Shown: positions 30,718 through 38,479 of the stretch, piece by piece | Layout of the letters: every line of letters starts with the position of its first letter | How positions within the stretch are numbered: the first letter of the stretch is position 1 | Assembly (NCBI GenBank): GCA_030680415.1 | Contig: JAUXVE010000049.1 | Coordinates: 1 to 64,000, forward strand | Reading direction: 5' to 3' | DNA length: 64,000 nt | Source of the DNA: Rubrivivax sp. | Lineage (GTDB): Bacteria > Pseudomonadota > Gammaproteobacteria > Burkholderiales > Burkholderiaceae_C | Notes under the pieces: model-generated | What the model saw: the letters and a program-made list of their open reading frames with translations, nothing else | Told to the model about the DNA's origin: nothing | The model's database searches: none | Made by a program: the position numbers and the translations under genes

Positions 30718-31698
30718 TCACTGTTCCCAGGCGTGTGCCGTGGCGGGGTCGAAAGGATGCACCTGCTGCCAGTGGCGGGCGATGTCGATGCGCCGGCACA
30801 ACCACACCTGCTCATGCGCCTGTACGTGGTCCAGGAAACGCTGCAGCGCGCCGATGCGCCCGGGCTTGCCGAGCAGCCGGCAATGCATGCCGACGCTCAT
30901 CATCTTCGGCCGGTCCAGGCCCTGCGGGTCGCCTTCGGCATACAGCGCGTCGAAGGCGTCGCGCAGGTAGGTGAAAAAGTGCTCGCCGGTGTTGAAACCC
31001 TGGGCCTGCACGAAACGCATGTCGTTGGTGTCCAGTGCGTACGGCACCACGAGGTGCGGCGCCAGGCTGCCGTCGCCCTTCTTCACCTGCAGCCAGAACG
31101 GCAGGTCGTCGCCGTAGTAGTCGCTGTCGTATTCGTAGCCACCCTGCTCGGCCACCAGGCGGCGCGTGTTGGGGCTGTCGCGGCCGGTGTACCAGCCCGC
31201 CGGCCAGGCGCCGCCGGTCATTTCCCTGAGCATCGCGGTGGCCACGGCGACATGGCGCCGCTCGGTGGCCTCGGGCAGGTTCTGGTATTGGATCCAGCGC
31301 AGGCCGTGGCTGGCGATTTCGTCGCCGCGCGCCATGAAGGTGGCCACCAGTTCAGGATAACGCTCCAGTGCCGTGGCGACGCCGAACACCGTCAACGGCA
31401 GGTCGCGATGGTCGAATTCGCGCAGCAGGCGCCAGACGCCGGCGCGTGAGCCGTATTCGTACATCGACTCCATCGTCATGTGCCGGTTCTCGTAGGCCTG
31501 CGCCGTCACCAGTTCGGACAGGAAGGTCTCGGACGTGGCGTCGCCGTGCAGCGGGTTGTTCTCGCCGCCCTCTTCGACGTTGAGGACGAACTGCACGGCG
31601 ATGCGCGCCTGGCCGGGCCAGCGCGCGTGCGGCACGTCGCGGCCGTAGCCGCGCAGGTCGCGCGGGTAGGGCAGTGCGGCGTTCATGATTCGGGTCAT
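30718..31698 (-). CDS. puuE: Allantoinase PuuE (polysaccharide deacetylase fold)
   Basis: The 326-residue protein of the NodB-like deacetylase superfamily opens the allantoin ring. It shows YPRDLRGYGRDVPHARWPG, VQFVLNVEEGGENNPLHGD, GDEIASHGLRWI, and the YDSDYYGDDLPFW and MHCRLLGKPGR segments typical of PuuE. The ATG at 31698 overlaps the regulator stop (ATGA); a second ATG at 31686 is possible. It lies between gntR and the uraD-amidohydrolase fusion in one transcript. Confidence 0.92.
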   Translation of the reverse strand: MTRIMNAALPYPRDLRGYGRDVPHARWPGQARIAVQFVLNVEEGGENNPLHGDATSETFLSELVTAQAYENRHMTMESMYEYGSRAGVWRLLREFDHRDLPLTVFGVATALERYPELVATFMARGDEIASHGLRWIQYQNLPEATERRHVAVATAMLREMTGGAWPAGWYTGRDSPNTRRLVAEQGGYEYDSDYYGDDLPFWLQVKKGDGSLAPHLVVPYALDTNDMRFVQAQGFNTGEHFFTYLRDAFDALYAEGDPQGLDRPKMMSVGMHCRLLGKPGRIGALQRFLDHVQAHEQVWLCRRIDIARHWQQVHPFDPATAHAWEQ

Positions 31699-32459
31699 GG
31701 GGTCATCAAGGCCTGCGCCAGGTCCTGCACGCGCGGGTTCAGGCGCAGCTTGCGTTCGACGTTGCCCAGGTGCGCTTCCATCAGCCGGACCGCTGCGCGC
31801 GCATCGCGCCGCTCCAGCGCATCGACGATGGCCACGTGCTCGTCCTGCGAATGTTCGGCCGCGTGCGAGGACTGATACATGAGGGCGATCAGCGAGCAGC
31901 GCGACAGCAGGTCGGTGAGCAGCTGCGCCAGCACCTCGTTGCCGAGCAGACGCGCCAGCACGACATGGAAATCCGCCAGCAGCCGCGTGCGGCCGGCGAC
32001 GTCGGCGCGTGCCACGGCCTCGCGCTCGGCGCGCAGGTGGCGCCGCAACTCGGCGATCTGCGCTGCGGTGATGCTGGCGCACAACTGCTTCATCATCGCC
32101 GCCTCCAGCATCGCGCGCACTTCGAAGACCTGGCGCGCCTCCTGCACGCCGGGCTGCGCAACGAAGGCGCCGCGCGCCGGCTCCAGCGTCACCAGGTGGT
32201 CGCGGCTGAGCTGGTTCAGCGCCTGCCGCACCAGCGTGCGCGAGACCTTGAAGATGTCGGCGATGGGCTGCTCTGCGAGCTTGGTGCCGGGCATCAGACG
32301 GCGCTCGACGATGGCGGCGGTGATGGCGTCGACGATGCGCCGCGTGGTGTTGTCGTGCGCCGGCCCCGCCTGCCGCAAGGTGTCGTCGTGCATCGGGCCG
32401 GCCCGCCGTGGCCGCGGCGCGGCTTCGATCACCTTCAGGTTGGCGCGGCTCCTGGCCAT
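31695..32459 (-). CDS. GntR-family regulator (FCD subfamily)
   Basis: The 254-residue regulator has a winged HTH (ITAAIVERRLMPGTKLAEQPIADIFKVSRTLVRQALNQL) and a C-terminal FCD ligand domain of helices with conserved His and Asp (LLADFHVVLARLLGN, DEHVAIVDALERRD). It probably senses a purine catabolite and controls the divergent puuE and uraH transcripts through the dyad at 32506. It is coupled to puuE by an ATGA overlap. Confidence 0.88.
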   Translation of the reverse strand: MARSRANLKVIEAAPRPRRAGPMHDDTLRQAGPAHDNTTRRIVDAITAAIVERRLMPGTKLAEQPIADIFKVSRTLVRQALNQLSRDHLVTLEPARGAFVAQPGVQEARQVFEVRAMLEAAMMKQLCASITAAQIAELRRHLRAEREAVARADVAGRTRLLADFHVVLARLLGNEVLAQLLTDLLSRCSLIALMYQSSHAAEHSQDEHVAIVDALERRDARAAVRLMEAHLGNVERKLRLNPRVQDLAQALMTP

Positions 32460-32489
32460 GGGACGCAGTCTGTGAGGGCAAAGGCGGGG

Positions 32490-32517
32490 TTGACGTGTAC
32501 TCCGGAGTGTATACACT
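32490..32517 (+). promoter_or_regulatory. Divergent promoter with palindromic GntR-type operator
   Basis: TTGACG (32490-32495) and TACACT (32512-32517) form a plausible -35/-10 pair with 16-base spacing for uraH. The perfect 12-bp dyad AGTGTATACACT (32506-32517) covers the -10, and a half-related GTGTAC lies at 32495. A TGTATACA-type core is common for FCD GntR proteins. Repression of uraH-puuD by the adjacent regulator is inferred. Confidence 0.6.
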
Positions 32518-32549
32518 TTATTTCGTCGCGCAACCCGGAATCCGGCCCC

Positions 32550-32903
32550 ATGGGACACCTCAGCACCCACGTCCTCGACACCGCCCACGGCCGCCCGGCC
32601 GCCGGCATGGCGGTCACGCTGCAGCGGCTGGACAGCGACGGTGCCGTGACCTTGCGCCGCCTGACGCTCGACGCCGATGGCCGTGCCGGCGGCCCGCTGC
32701 TCGACGCCGCCGGGATGACGGTCGGCTGTTACCGCCTGCTGTTCGAAGTCGCGCCCTACTTCCGCGCCCAGGGCGTGGTGCTGCCGGAACCGCCCTTCAT
32801 CGACACGGTGCAGCTCGACTTCGGCATCGCCGACGCCGCCGGCCACTATCACGTGCCGCTGCTGGTCAGCCCGTGGAGCTACAGCACCTACCGCGGCAGC
32901 TGA
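32550..32903 (+). CDS. uraH: 5-hydroxyisourate hydrolase
   Basis: The 117-residue transthyretin-like enzyme hydrolyses 5-hydroxyisourate to OHCU. It has the N-terminal LSTHVLDTAHGRPA block with catalytic His, the central PYFRAQ..LPEPPFIDTV segment, HYHVPLLVSPWSYSTY, and the diagnostic C-terminal YRGS. It is the first gene of the rightward transcript and is followed 19 bases later by puuD. Confidence 0.95.
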   Translation: MGHLSTHVLDTAHGRPAAGMAVTLQRLDSDGAVTLRRLTLDADGRAGGPLLDAAGMTVGCYRLLFEVAPYFRAQGVVLPEPPFIDTVQLDFGIADAAGHYHVPLLVSPWSYSTYRGS

Positions 32904-32922
32904 GCAGACTGAAGGGCCTGGC

Positions 32923-34137
32923 TTGGACACCTACCTGCTGGACTGGGTCAGCCTGCTGCTGCGCTGGGCGCACGTGGTCGTGGCCATCGCCTGGATCGGC
33001 TCGTCGTTCTACTTCGTCTTCCTCGACAACAGCCTGACCCCGCCGCAGGACCCGGAGCTCAAGGCCAGAGGTGTCGACGGTGAGTTGTGGGCCGTGCATG
33101 GCGGCGGCTTCTACCACCCGCAGAAGTACATGGTGGCGCCGAAGTCGCTGCCCGAGCACCTGCACTGGTTCTTCTGGGAAAGCTACTCGACCTGGCTCAC
33201 CGGATTCGGGCTCTTCACGGTGCTGTACCTGTTCAACGCGGGCACCTTCCTCGTCGACAGGAACGTGTACGACTGGTCGCCCGCCGCCGCCATCGGTGCC
33301 TCGCTGGCCTTCCTGGCGCTGTTCTGGGTCGTCTACGACCTGATCTGCCGCTGGGTCGGCGAGAACAAGGGCGCCGTCGGCGGCGACGCCATCGTCGGCA
33401 CGCTGGTGTTCGTCTACATCGTTGCGGCCTCGTGGCTGGCCTGCCAGCTCTTCGCCGGCCGTGCAGCGTTCCTGCTGGTGGGGGCGATGATCGCCACCGC
33501 GATGAGCGCCAACGTCTTCTTCTGGATCATCCCGGGCCAGCGCAAGGTGATCGCGCAGATGAAGGCCGGGCTGGCCGTCGAGCCGATCCACGGCCAGCGC
33601 GCCAAACAGCGCAGCGTACACAACACCTACTTCACGCTGCCGGTGCTGATTGCCATGCTGAGCAACCACCACGGCTGGCTCACCCAGGGCGCGCACAACT
33701 GGCTCGTGCTGGTGCTGCTGATGCTGGCCGGCGCGCTGATCCGCCACAGTTTCGTGGTCCGCCACAAGGCCCTCGTCCAGGGCCGGCGCGTGCCGTGGGA
33801 ATACGCGCTCGGCGGCACGGCGCTGCTGGTGGGCCTGGCGATCTGGCTCGCCCCCGCACCGCAGCCGCCGGCCTCTGCGCTGGCAGCGGAGGTGACGATG
33901 GCCGATGTCCGGGCCGTGATCGACCAGCGCTGCGCGCTGTGCCACAACGCGCAGGTGCAGCACAAGAGCGTCGCGCTGCACACGCCCGAGCTGATCAGGC
34001 AGCACGCGCAGGCTGTCTACCAGCAGGTGGTCGTGCTGAAGCTGATGCCGCTGAACAATGCGACTCAGATTACAGACGTAGAAAGAGCGCTCATCGAGCG
34101 CTGGTTCATGGCCGGCGCTCCAGCCACCGGGCCATGA
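32923..34137 (+). CDS. puuD: Membrane urate hydroxylase PuuD with cytochrome c domain
   Basis: The 404-residue integral membrane protein oxidises urate to 5-hydroxyisourate and passes electrons to the respiratory chain. About eight hydrophobic segments (starting WAHVVVAIAWIGSSFYFVFL) are followed by a C-terminal c-type haem domain with CALCH (Cys337, Cys340, His341) and a distal Met in LKLMPLNN. The TTG at 32923 is the best start. The stop overlaps the next small gene (ATGA). This is the respiratory alternative to soluble uricase. Confidence 0.92.
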   Translation: MDTYLLDWVSLLLRWAHVVVAIAWIGSSFYFVFLDNSLTPPQDPELKARGVDGELWAVHGGGFYHPQKYMVAPKSLPEHLHWFFWESYSTWLTGFGLFTVLYLFNAGTFLVDRNVYDWSPAAAIGASLAFLALFWVVYDLICRWVGENKGAVGGDAIVGTLVFVYIVAASWLACQLFAGRAAFLLVGAMIATAMSANVFFWIIPGQRKVIAQMKAGLAVEPIHGQRAKQRSVHNTYFTLPVLIAMLSNHHGWLTQGAHNWLVLVLLMLAGALIRHSFVVRHKALVQGRRVPWEYALGGTALLVGLAIWLAPAPQPPASALAAEVTMADVRAVIDQRCALCHNAQVQHKSVALHTPELIRQHAQAVYQQVVVLKLMPLNNATQITDVERALIERWFMAGAPATGP

Positions 34138-34355
34138 CGCCGCCGACACCTGCCAGCGGAGCGCGGCCGAGCACCCGCAAGCGCGTGCTGCTGCTGGTGA
34201 CGCTGGTGGCGGTGGGCTGGCTCATTGGCGCTGCCGGCAGCACCCTCACCGGCAACACCCTGTGGTACTGCGCCATCCCGGCCGCGGTGGCGGTGGGCTG
34301 GCTGTTCGTGGCCGACCCGAGCCGCTGCGAAGGCCCCGATCGCCGGACTGACTGA
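34134..34355 (+). CDS. Small two-segment membrane protein after puuD
   Basis: The 73-residue protein has two hydrophobic segments (VLLLVTLVAVGWLIGAAG and LWYCAIPAAVAVGWLFVA) after a basic start. The ATG overlaps the puuD stop, so it is translated with it. No family was recognised. It could be a subunit or assembly helper of the urate oxidase, or an unrelated membrane protein. Confidence 0.6.
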   Translation: MTPPTPASGARPSTRKRVLLLVTLVAVGWLIGAAGSTLTGNTLWYCAIPAAVAVGWLFVADPSRCEGPDRRTD

Positions 34356-34438
34356 GGGCGGGCGAGGAAGTGCTCGCGCTTGCCGCAGAATGGCGGGCCA
34401 GGCAAGCACGCCGCTGACAACCGCATAAAAGGAGACCT

Positions 34439-36076
34439 ATGTACGGCCAGATGATGCAGCAGCCGCTGCTGATTTCCACCCTCCTCGTGCACGCCGAACG
34501 CCACCATGGCGAGCGCGAGATCGTGTCCCGGCGTGTGGAAGGCGACATCCACCGCTATACCTACAGGGATCTCGCCGCGCGCTCGCGCCGCATGGCCAAG
34601 GCCCTGGCGGCACTGGGCGTGAAGACCTCCGACCGCGTGGCCACGCTGGCCTGGAACGGCTACCGCCACATGGAGCTGTACTACGCGGTCAGCGGCGCGG
34701 GCGCCGTGCTGCACACCGTCAATCCGCGACTGCACCCGAGCCAGATCGTCTATATCGCCGACCACGCCGAAGACCAGGTGCTGTTCTTCGACCTCACCTT
34801 CCTGCCGCTGATCCAGGCGGTGGCCAACAGCACGAAGACGATCAAGGCCTTCGTCGCCATGACCGACCGTGCGCACATGCCGGCGGCCGACGTGGCTGCC
34901 AAGATCCCCAGGCTGCTGTGCTACGAAGAGCTGCTCGAAGCCCAGGACGACCACTATGACTGGCCCAGCTTCGACGAGAACACCGCCAGCTCGCTGTGCT
35001 ACACCTCGGGCACCACGGGCAACCCCAAGGGTGTGCTCTACAGCCACCGCTCCACGGTGCTGCACGCCTATGCCGCGGCGCTGCCCGATGCCCTGAACTG
35101 CTCGGCGCGCGACGTCATCCTGCCCGTGGTGCCGATGTTCCACGTCAACGCCTGGAGCCTGCCCTACGTGGGCTGCATGACCGGTGCCAAGCTCGTCTAC
35201 CCCGGCGCCGGGCTCGACGGCAAGTCGCTCTACGAGCTGTTCGAAAGCGAAGGCGTCACGCTGTCGGCCGGCGTGCCGACGGTGTGGCAGGGGCTGCTGG
35301 GTTACGTGGAAGCCAACGACCTCAAGTTCAGCACCATGAAGCGCACGGTGATCGGCGGCTCGGCCTGCCCGCCGGCGATGATCCGCACCTTCGGCGAGAA
35401 GTTCGGCGTGCACGTGCTGCACGCCTGGGGCATGACGGAAATGAGCCCGCTCGGCACCGCCTGCACCTTCAAGCCCAAGCACCTGACGCAGACCCAGGAA
35501 GAGCGCTACACGGTGATGGCCAAGCAGGGGCGCGCGATCTTCGGCGTCGACATGAAGATCGTCGACGCCAACGGCAAGGAACTGCCCTGGGGCAGCGAGA
35601 CTTCGGGTGACCTCCATGTGCGCGGGCCGTGGATCCTGTCGCGCTACTACAAGGACGAAGGCGGCGACCCGCTGATCGACGGCTGGTTCCCCACCGGCGA
35701 CGTGGCCAGGATCGACGCCGACGGCTACATGCAGATCACCGACCGCAGCAAGGACGTCATCAAGAGCGGCGGCGAATGGATCGGCTCGATCGACCTCGAG
35801 AACATCGCGATGGCGCATCCCGCGGTGGCGATGGCTGCCTGCATTGCCGCCAAGCACCCGAAGTGGGACGAACGCCCGCTGCTGGTGGTGACCAAGAAGC
35901 CCGGCGCCGAAGTCACGAAGGAAGAACTGCTGGCCTTCTTCGAGAACAAGATCGCCAAGTGGTGGACGCCCGACGACGTGGTCTTCGTCGACGCCATCCC
36001 GCTGGGCGCCACCGGCAAGATGCAGAAGAACAAGCTGCGCGACCAGTTCAAGGACTACAGCCTGCCGACGGCTTGA
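34439..36076 (+). CDS. AMP-forming acyl-CoA ligase
   Basis: The 545-residue ANL-superfamily ligase activates a carboxylic acid to its CoA thioester through an acyl-AMP. It shows the P-loop CYTSGTTGNPKGVLYSHRS, the motif HAWGMTEMSP, GWFPTGDVA, and the C-terminal catalytic lysine in GATGKMQKNK. The sequence style resembles medium/long-chain or methylthiopropionate ligases (DmdB type). It has a strong AAGGAGA ribosome site. It stands alone, and its substrate is unknown. Confidence 0.85.
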   Translation: MYGQMMQQPLLISTLLVHAERHHGEREIVSRRVEGDIHRYTYRDLAARSRRMAKALAALGVKTSDRVATLAWNGYRHMELYYAVSGAGAVLHTVNPRLHPSQIVYIADHAEDQVLFFDLTFLPLIQAVANSTKTIKAFVAMTDRAHMPAADVAAKIPRLLCYEELLEAQDDHYDWPSFDENTASSLCYTSGTTGNPKGVLYSHRSTVLHAYAAALPDALNCSARDVILPVVPMFHVNAWSLPYVGCMTGAKLVYPGAGLDGKSLYELFESEGVTLSAGVPTVWQGLLGYVEANDLKFSTMKRTVIGGSACPPAMIRTFGEKFGVHVLHAWGMTEMSPLGTACTFKPKHLTQTQEERYTVMAKQGRAIFGVDMKIVDANGKELPWGSETSGDLHVRGPWILSRYYKDEGGDPLIDGWFPTGDVARIDADGYMQITDRSKDVIKSGGEWIGSIDLENIAMAHPAVAMAACIAAKHPKWDERPLLVVTKKPGAEVTKEELLAFFENKIAKWWTPDDVVFVDAIPLGATGKMQKNKLRDQFKDYSLPTA

Positions 36077-36118
36077 GGGTCCCCGCCTCGGCCGGCGCCT
36101 GGGTCGCTGGGGGTCGCC

Positions 36119-36514
36119 TCAGATCCGGCTCGCCCCGGGCAGCGGGTCGACGGCGCGGCCCGGCGGGCACAGCACGAGTGCGCCGCGGGCACTGGCGTGA
36201 TAGTCCAGCTCCCCGGCCGGCCCGCGCAGACGCACCCTGTAGCCCGGCACCAGCGCCTGCGTGTAGGCCAGGCCCGGCTGCGGGCAACCCAGGCTGCCGT
36301 CGGACCAGGTGACGCTGTCGGCACTGATCAAGGCCAGCGACTCGGCGGCCCAGCCCGTGCGGCGGGCGGCGTCGGCGCGGGCGGCAAGCACGACCTCGTC
36401 CAGGCCCAGGCCTGCGGCGCCGGGTGCCGCCGGTGGCTGGCCGCCGGCGTCGGCGACACAGGCGCAGGCCAGGAGGCTCACCAGGCTGCTCATGATCGTG
36501 GTCCGCAGACGCAT
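36119..36514 (-). CDS. Hypothetical exported lipoprotein-like protein
   Basis: The 131-residue product has a hydrophobic N-terminus ending in LLACACVADAGG, a possible lipobox. The mature part has WSDGSLGCPQPGLAYTQ and a RVRLRGPAGELDYHASARG segment, a pattern seen in small conserved exported proteins of unknown function. An internal ATG (residue 8) would give a more usual signal peptide. It is a single gene on the opposite strand to its neighbours. Confidence 0.6.
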   Translation of the reverse strand: MRLRTTIMSSLVSLLACACVADAGGQPPAAPGAAGLGLDEVVLAARADAARRTGWAAESLALISADSVTWSDGSLGCPQPGLAYTQALVPGYRVRLRGPAGELDYHASARGALVLCPPGRAVDPLPGASRI

Positions 36515-36675
36515 GCCGCATCATGCACCGTTTGCCGCCTTGGGCGCAGCGCCCCGCAGCGCGCTCGGCGGCGCCATCGCCGGCGCGCGTCTCCACCGCG
36601 CTGCGTGCCGGCCGTGGTTGAATGCATGCCGCAGGTGCGGCGTTGGCCGGGCTGCAGGAAATGACAGGAAACGAC

Positions 36676-37473
36676 ATGCCCAGATTCGCTGCCAACCTCT
36701 CGACGCTGTTCACCGAAGTGCCGCTGCTCGAGCGTTTCGAGCGCGCGGCGCGGGCCGGTTTTTCCACCGTCGAGATGCAGTTTCCCTACGAAGCGCCGGC
36801 CGCCGTCATCCGCGACCGACTGCTGGCCAACCGCCTGAAGATGGTGCTGCACAACCTGCCTGCCGGCGACTTCGCGGCCGGCGACCGCGGCCTGGCCTGC
36901 GACCCGGCACGCGTGGCTGACTTCCGCGCCGGTGTGCCCAAGGCCGTCGAATACGCCACCATGCTCGGCGTGCCGCAGCTGAACTGCCTGGCCGGCAAGG
37001 CACCGGCCGGCGTCGACGACGCCAGCCTGCGCCGCACCTTCGTCGACAATGTGCGCTTTGCCGCCGCCGCCCTCAAGGAGGCCGGGCTGAAGCTGCTCAT
37101 CGAGCCCATCAACAACTACGACATTCCCGGCTTCTGGCTCAACCGCACGGCGCTGGCGGTGTCGGTGCTGGACGAGGCCGGCGCCGACAACGCCTACGTG
37201 CAGTACGACATCTACCACGCGCAGCGCTACGAAGGCGAACTGGCGGCGACGATGAGCAAGTACCTGGCGCGCATAGCCCATATCCAGGTCGCCGACAATC
37301 CGGGGCGCAACGAGCCGGGCACGGGCGAGATCAACTACCCGTTCCTGTTCGCGCACCTCGACCACATCGGCTACCAGGGCTGGATCGGCTGCGAATACAA
37401 ACCCGCCGGCAGCACCGAAGCTGGCCTGGGCTGGCTGGAACAGGCCCGCCGCACCTTGCGGGCCACGACTTGA
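36676..37473 (+). CDS. hyi: Hydroxypyruvate isomerase
   Basis: The 265-residue TIM-barrel enzyme interconverts hydroxypyruvate and tartronate semialdehyde. Seen features are FAANLSTLFTEVPLLERFERAA at the start, the metal-binding LLIEPINNYDIPG, QYDIYHAQRYEG, IAHIQVADNPGRNEPGTGEINY, and IGCEYKP. The ATG at 36676 follows an AGGAAA ribosome site. An in-frame ATG 15 bases earlier is possible. It forms an operon with glxR. Confidence 0.93.
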   Translation: MPRFAANLSTLFTEVPLLERFERAARAGFSTVEMQFPYEAPAAVIRDRLLANRLKMVLHNLPAGDFAAGDRGLACDPARVADFRAGVPKAVEYATMLGVPQLNCLAGKAPAGVDDASLRRTFVDNVRFAAAALKEAGLKLLIEPINNYDIPGFWLNRTALAVSVLDEAGADNAYVQYDIYHAQRYEGELAATMSKYLARIAHIQVADNPGRNEPGTGEINYPFLFAHLDHIGYQGWIGCEYKPAGSTEAGLGWLEQARRTLRATT

Positions 37474-37499
37474 AACCACGCTGAAAGAGAGATCTCGAC

Positions 37500-38399
37500 A
37501 TGACGACGACACCCCTCAAGCTGGGCTTCATCGGCCTGGGCATCATGGGCACGCCGATGGCGGGCCACCTGCGCGCCGCCGGCCACGAGCTTCACGTCGC
37601 CACGCGCAGCACGATCCCGCAGGCGCTGCTGGACGCCGGCGCCACCGCCTGCGGCAACGCGCAGGAAGTGGCCGCGGCCGCCGACATCATCTTCATGATG
37701 GTGCCCGACACGCCCGACGTGGAACGCGTGCTGTTCGGCAACCACGGCGTGGCCGCCGGCCTCGTGGCAGGCAAGACCGTGGTCGACATGAGCAGCATCT
37801 CGCCGCTGGCGACCAAGGACTTCGCCGGCAAGATCAACGCGCTGGGCTGCGACTACCTCGACGCGCCGGTGTCCGGCGGCGAGGTCGGCGCCAAGGCGGC
37901 CAGCCTGACGATCATGGTCGGCGGCCCCGAGGCGGCCTTCCAGCGCGCGCTGCCGCTGCTGCAGCTGATGGGCAAGAACATCACGTTGGTCGGCGGCAAC
38001 GGCGACGGCCAGACCACGAAGGTGGCCAACCAGATCATCGTCGCGCTGAACATCGCCGCGGTGGCCGAAGCGCTGGTCTTCGCCAGCAAGGCCGGCGCCG
38101 ACCCGGCCAAAGTGAGACTGGCGCTGATGGGCGGCTTTGCTTCCAGCCGCATCCTCGAGGTGCACGGCGAACGCATGATCAAGCGCACCTTCAACCCGGG
38201 CTTTCGCATCGGACTGCACCAGAAGGACCTCAACCTGGCGCTGCAGGGCGCCAGGGCCCTGGGCGTGAGCCTGCCGCAGACCGCCAACGCGGCGCAGCTG
38301 ATGCAGGCCTGCGCCGCCAACGGCATGGCCGAACTCGACCATTCGGCGCTGGTGCGCTCGCTGGAGATCATGGCGGCACACCAGGTGGCGCAGGGCTGA
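37500..38399 (+). CDS. glxR: Tartronate semialdehyde reductase
   Basis: The 299-residue NAD(P)H enzyme of the 3-hydroxyisobutyrate dehydrogenase family reduces tartronate semialdehyde to glycerate. It shows the Rossmann motif GFIGLGIMGTPMAGHL, DAPVSGGEVGAKAASLTIMVGG, and the catalytic lysine region GDGQTTKVANQIIVALN. With hyi it completes the route from glyoxylate carbon to glycerate. Glyoxylate carboligase (gcl) is not in the window. Confidence 0.93.
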   Translation: MTTTPLKLGFIGLGIMGTPMAGHLRAAGHELHVATRSTIPQALLDAGATACGNAQEVAAAADIIFMMVPDTPDVERVLFGNHGVAAGLVAGKTVVDMSSISPLATKDFAGKINALGCDYLDAPVSGGEVGAKAASLTIMVGGPEAAFQRALPLLQLMGKNITLVGGNGDGQTTKVANQIIVALNIAAVAEALVFASKAGADPAKVRLALMGGFASSRILEVHGERMIKRTFNPGFRIGLHQKDLNLALQGARALGVSLPQTANAAQLMQACAANGMAELDHSALVRSLEIMAAHQVAQG

Positions 38400-38407
38400 G
38401 GCCCTTC

Positions 38408-38433
38408 GCTCCCTCGCCCTCTGGGAGAGGGTG
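38408..38433. repeat. CCCTC/GAGGG hairpin repeat
   Basis: The segment CTCCCTCGCCCTCTGGGAGA followed by GGGTG can fold as a GC hairpin. It resembles the dispersed purine/pyrimidine hairpins of many Burkholderiales. A related one lies at 61905. It may reduce read-through after glxR. Confidence 0.45.
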
Positions 38434-38479
38434 AAAGGCAAGCCGTTGCCGTGAGCGCTGAACCCAATCATCAGGCGCC

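Noticed and set aside
28835..30970. A 711-codon plus-strand frame across the UraD fusion
   Set aside because: It mirrors a gene with complete catalytic motifs on the other strand. No start site or domain supports it.
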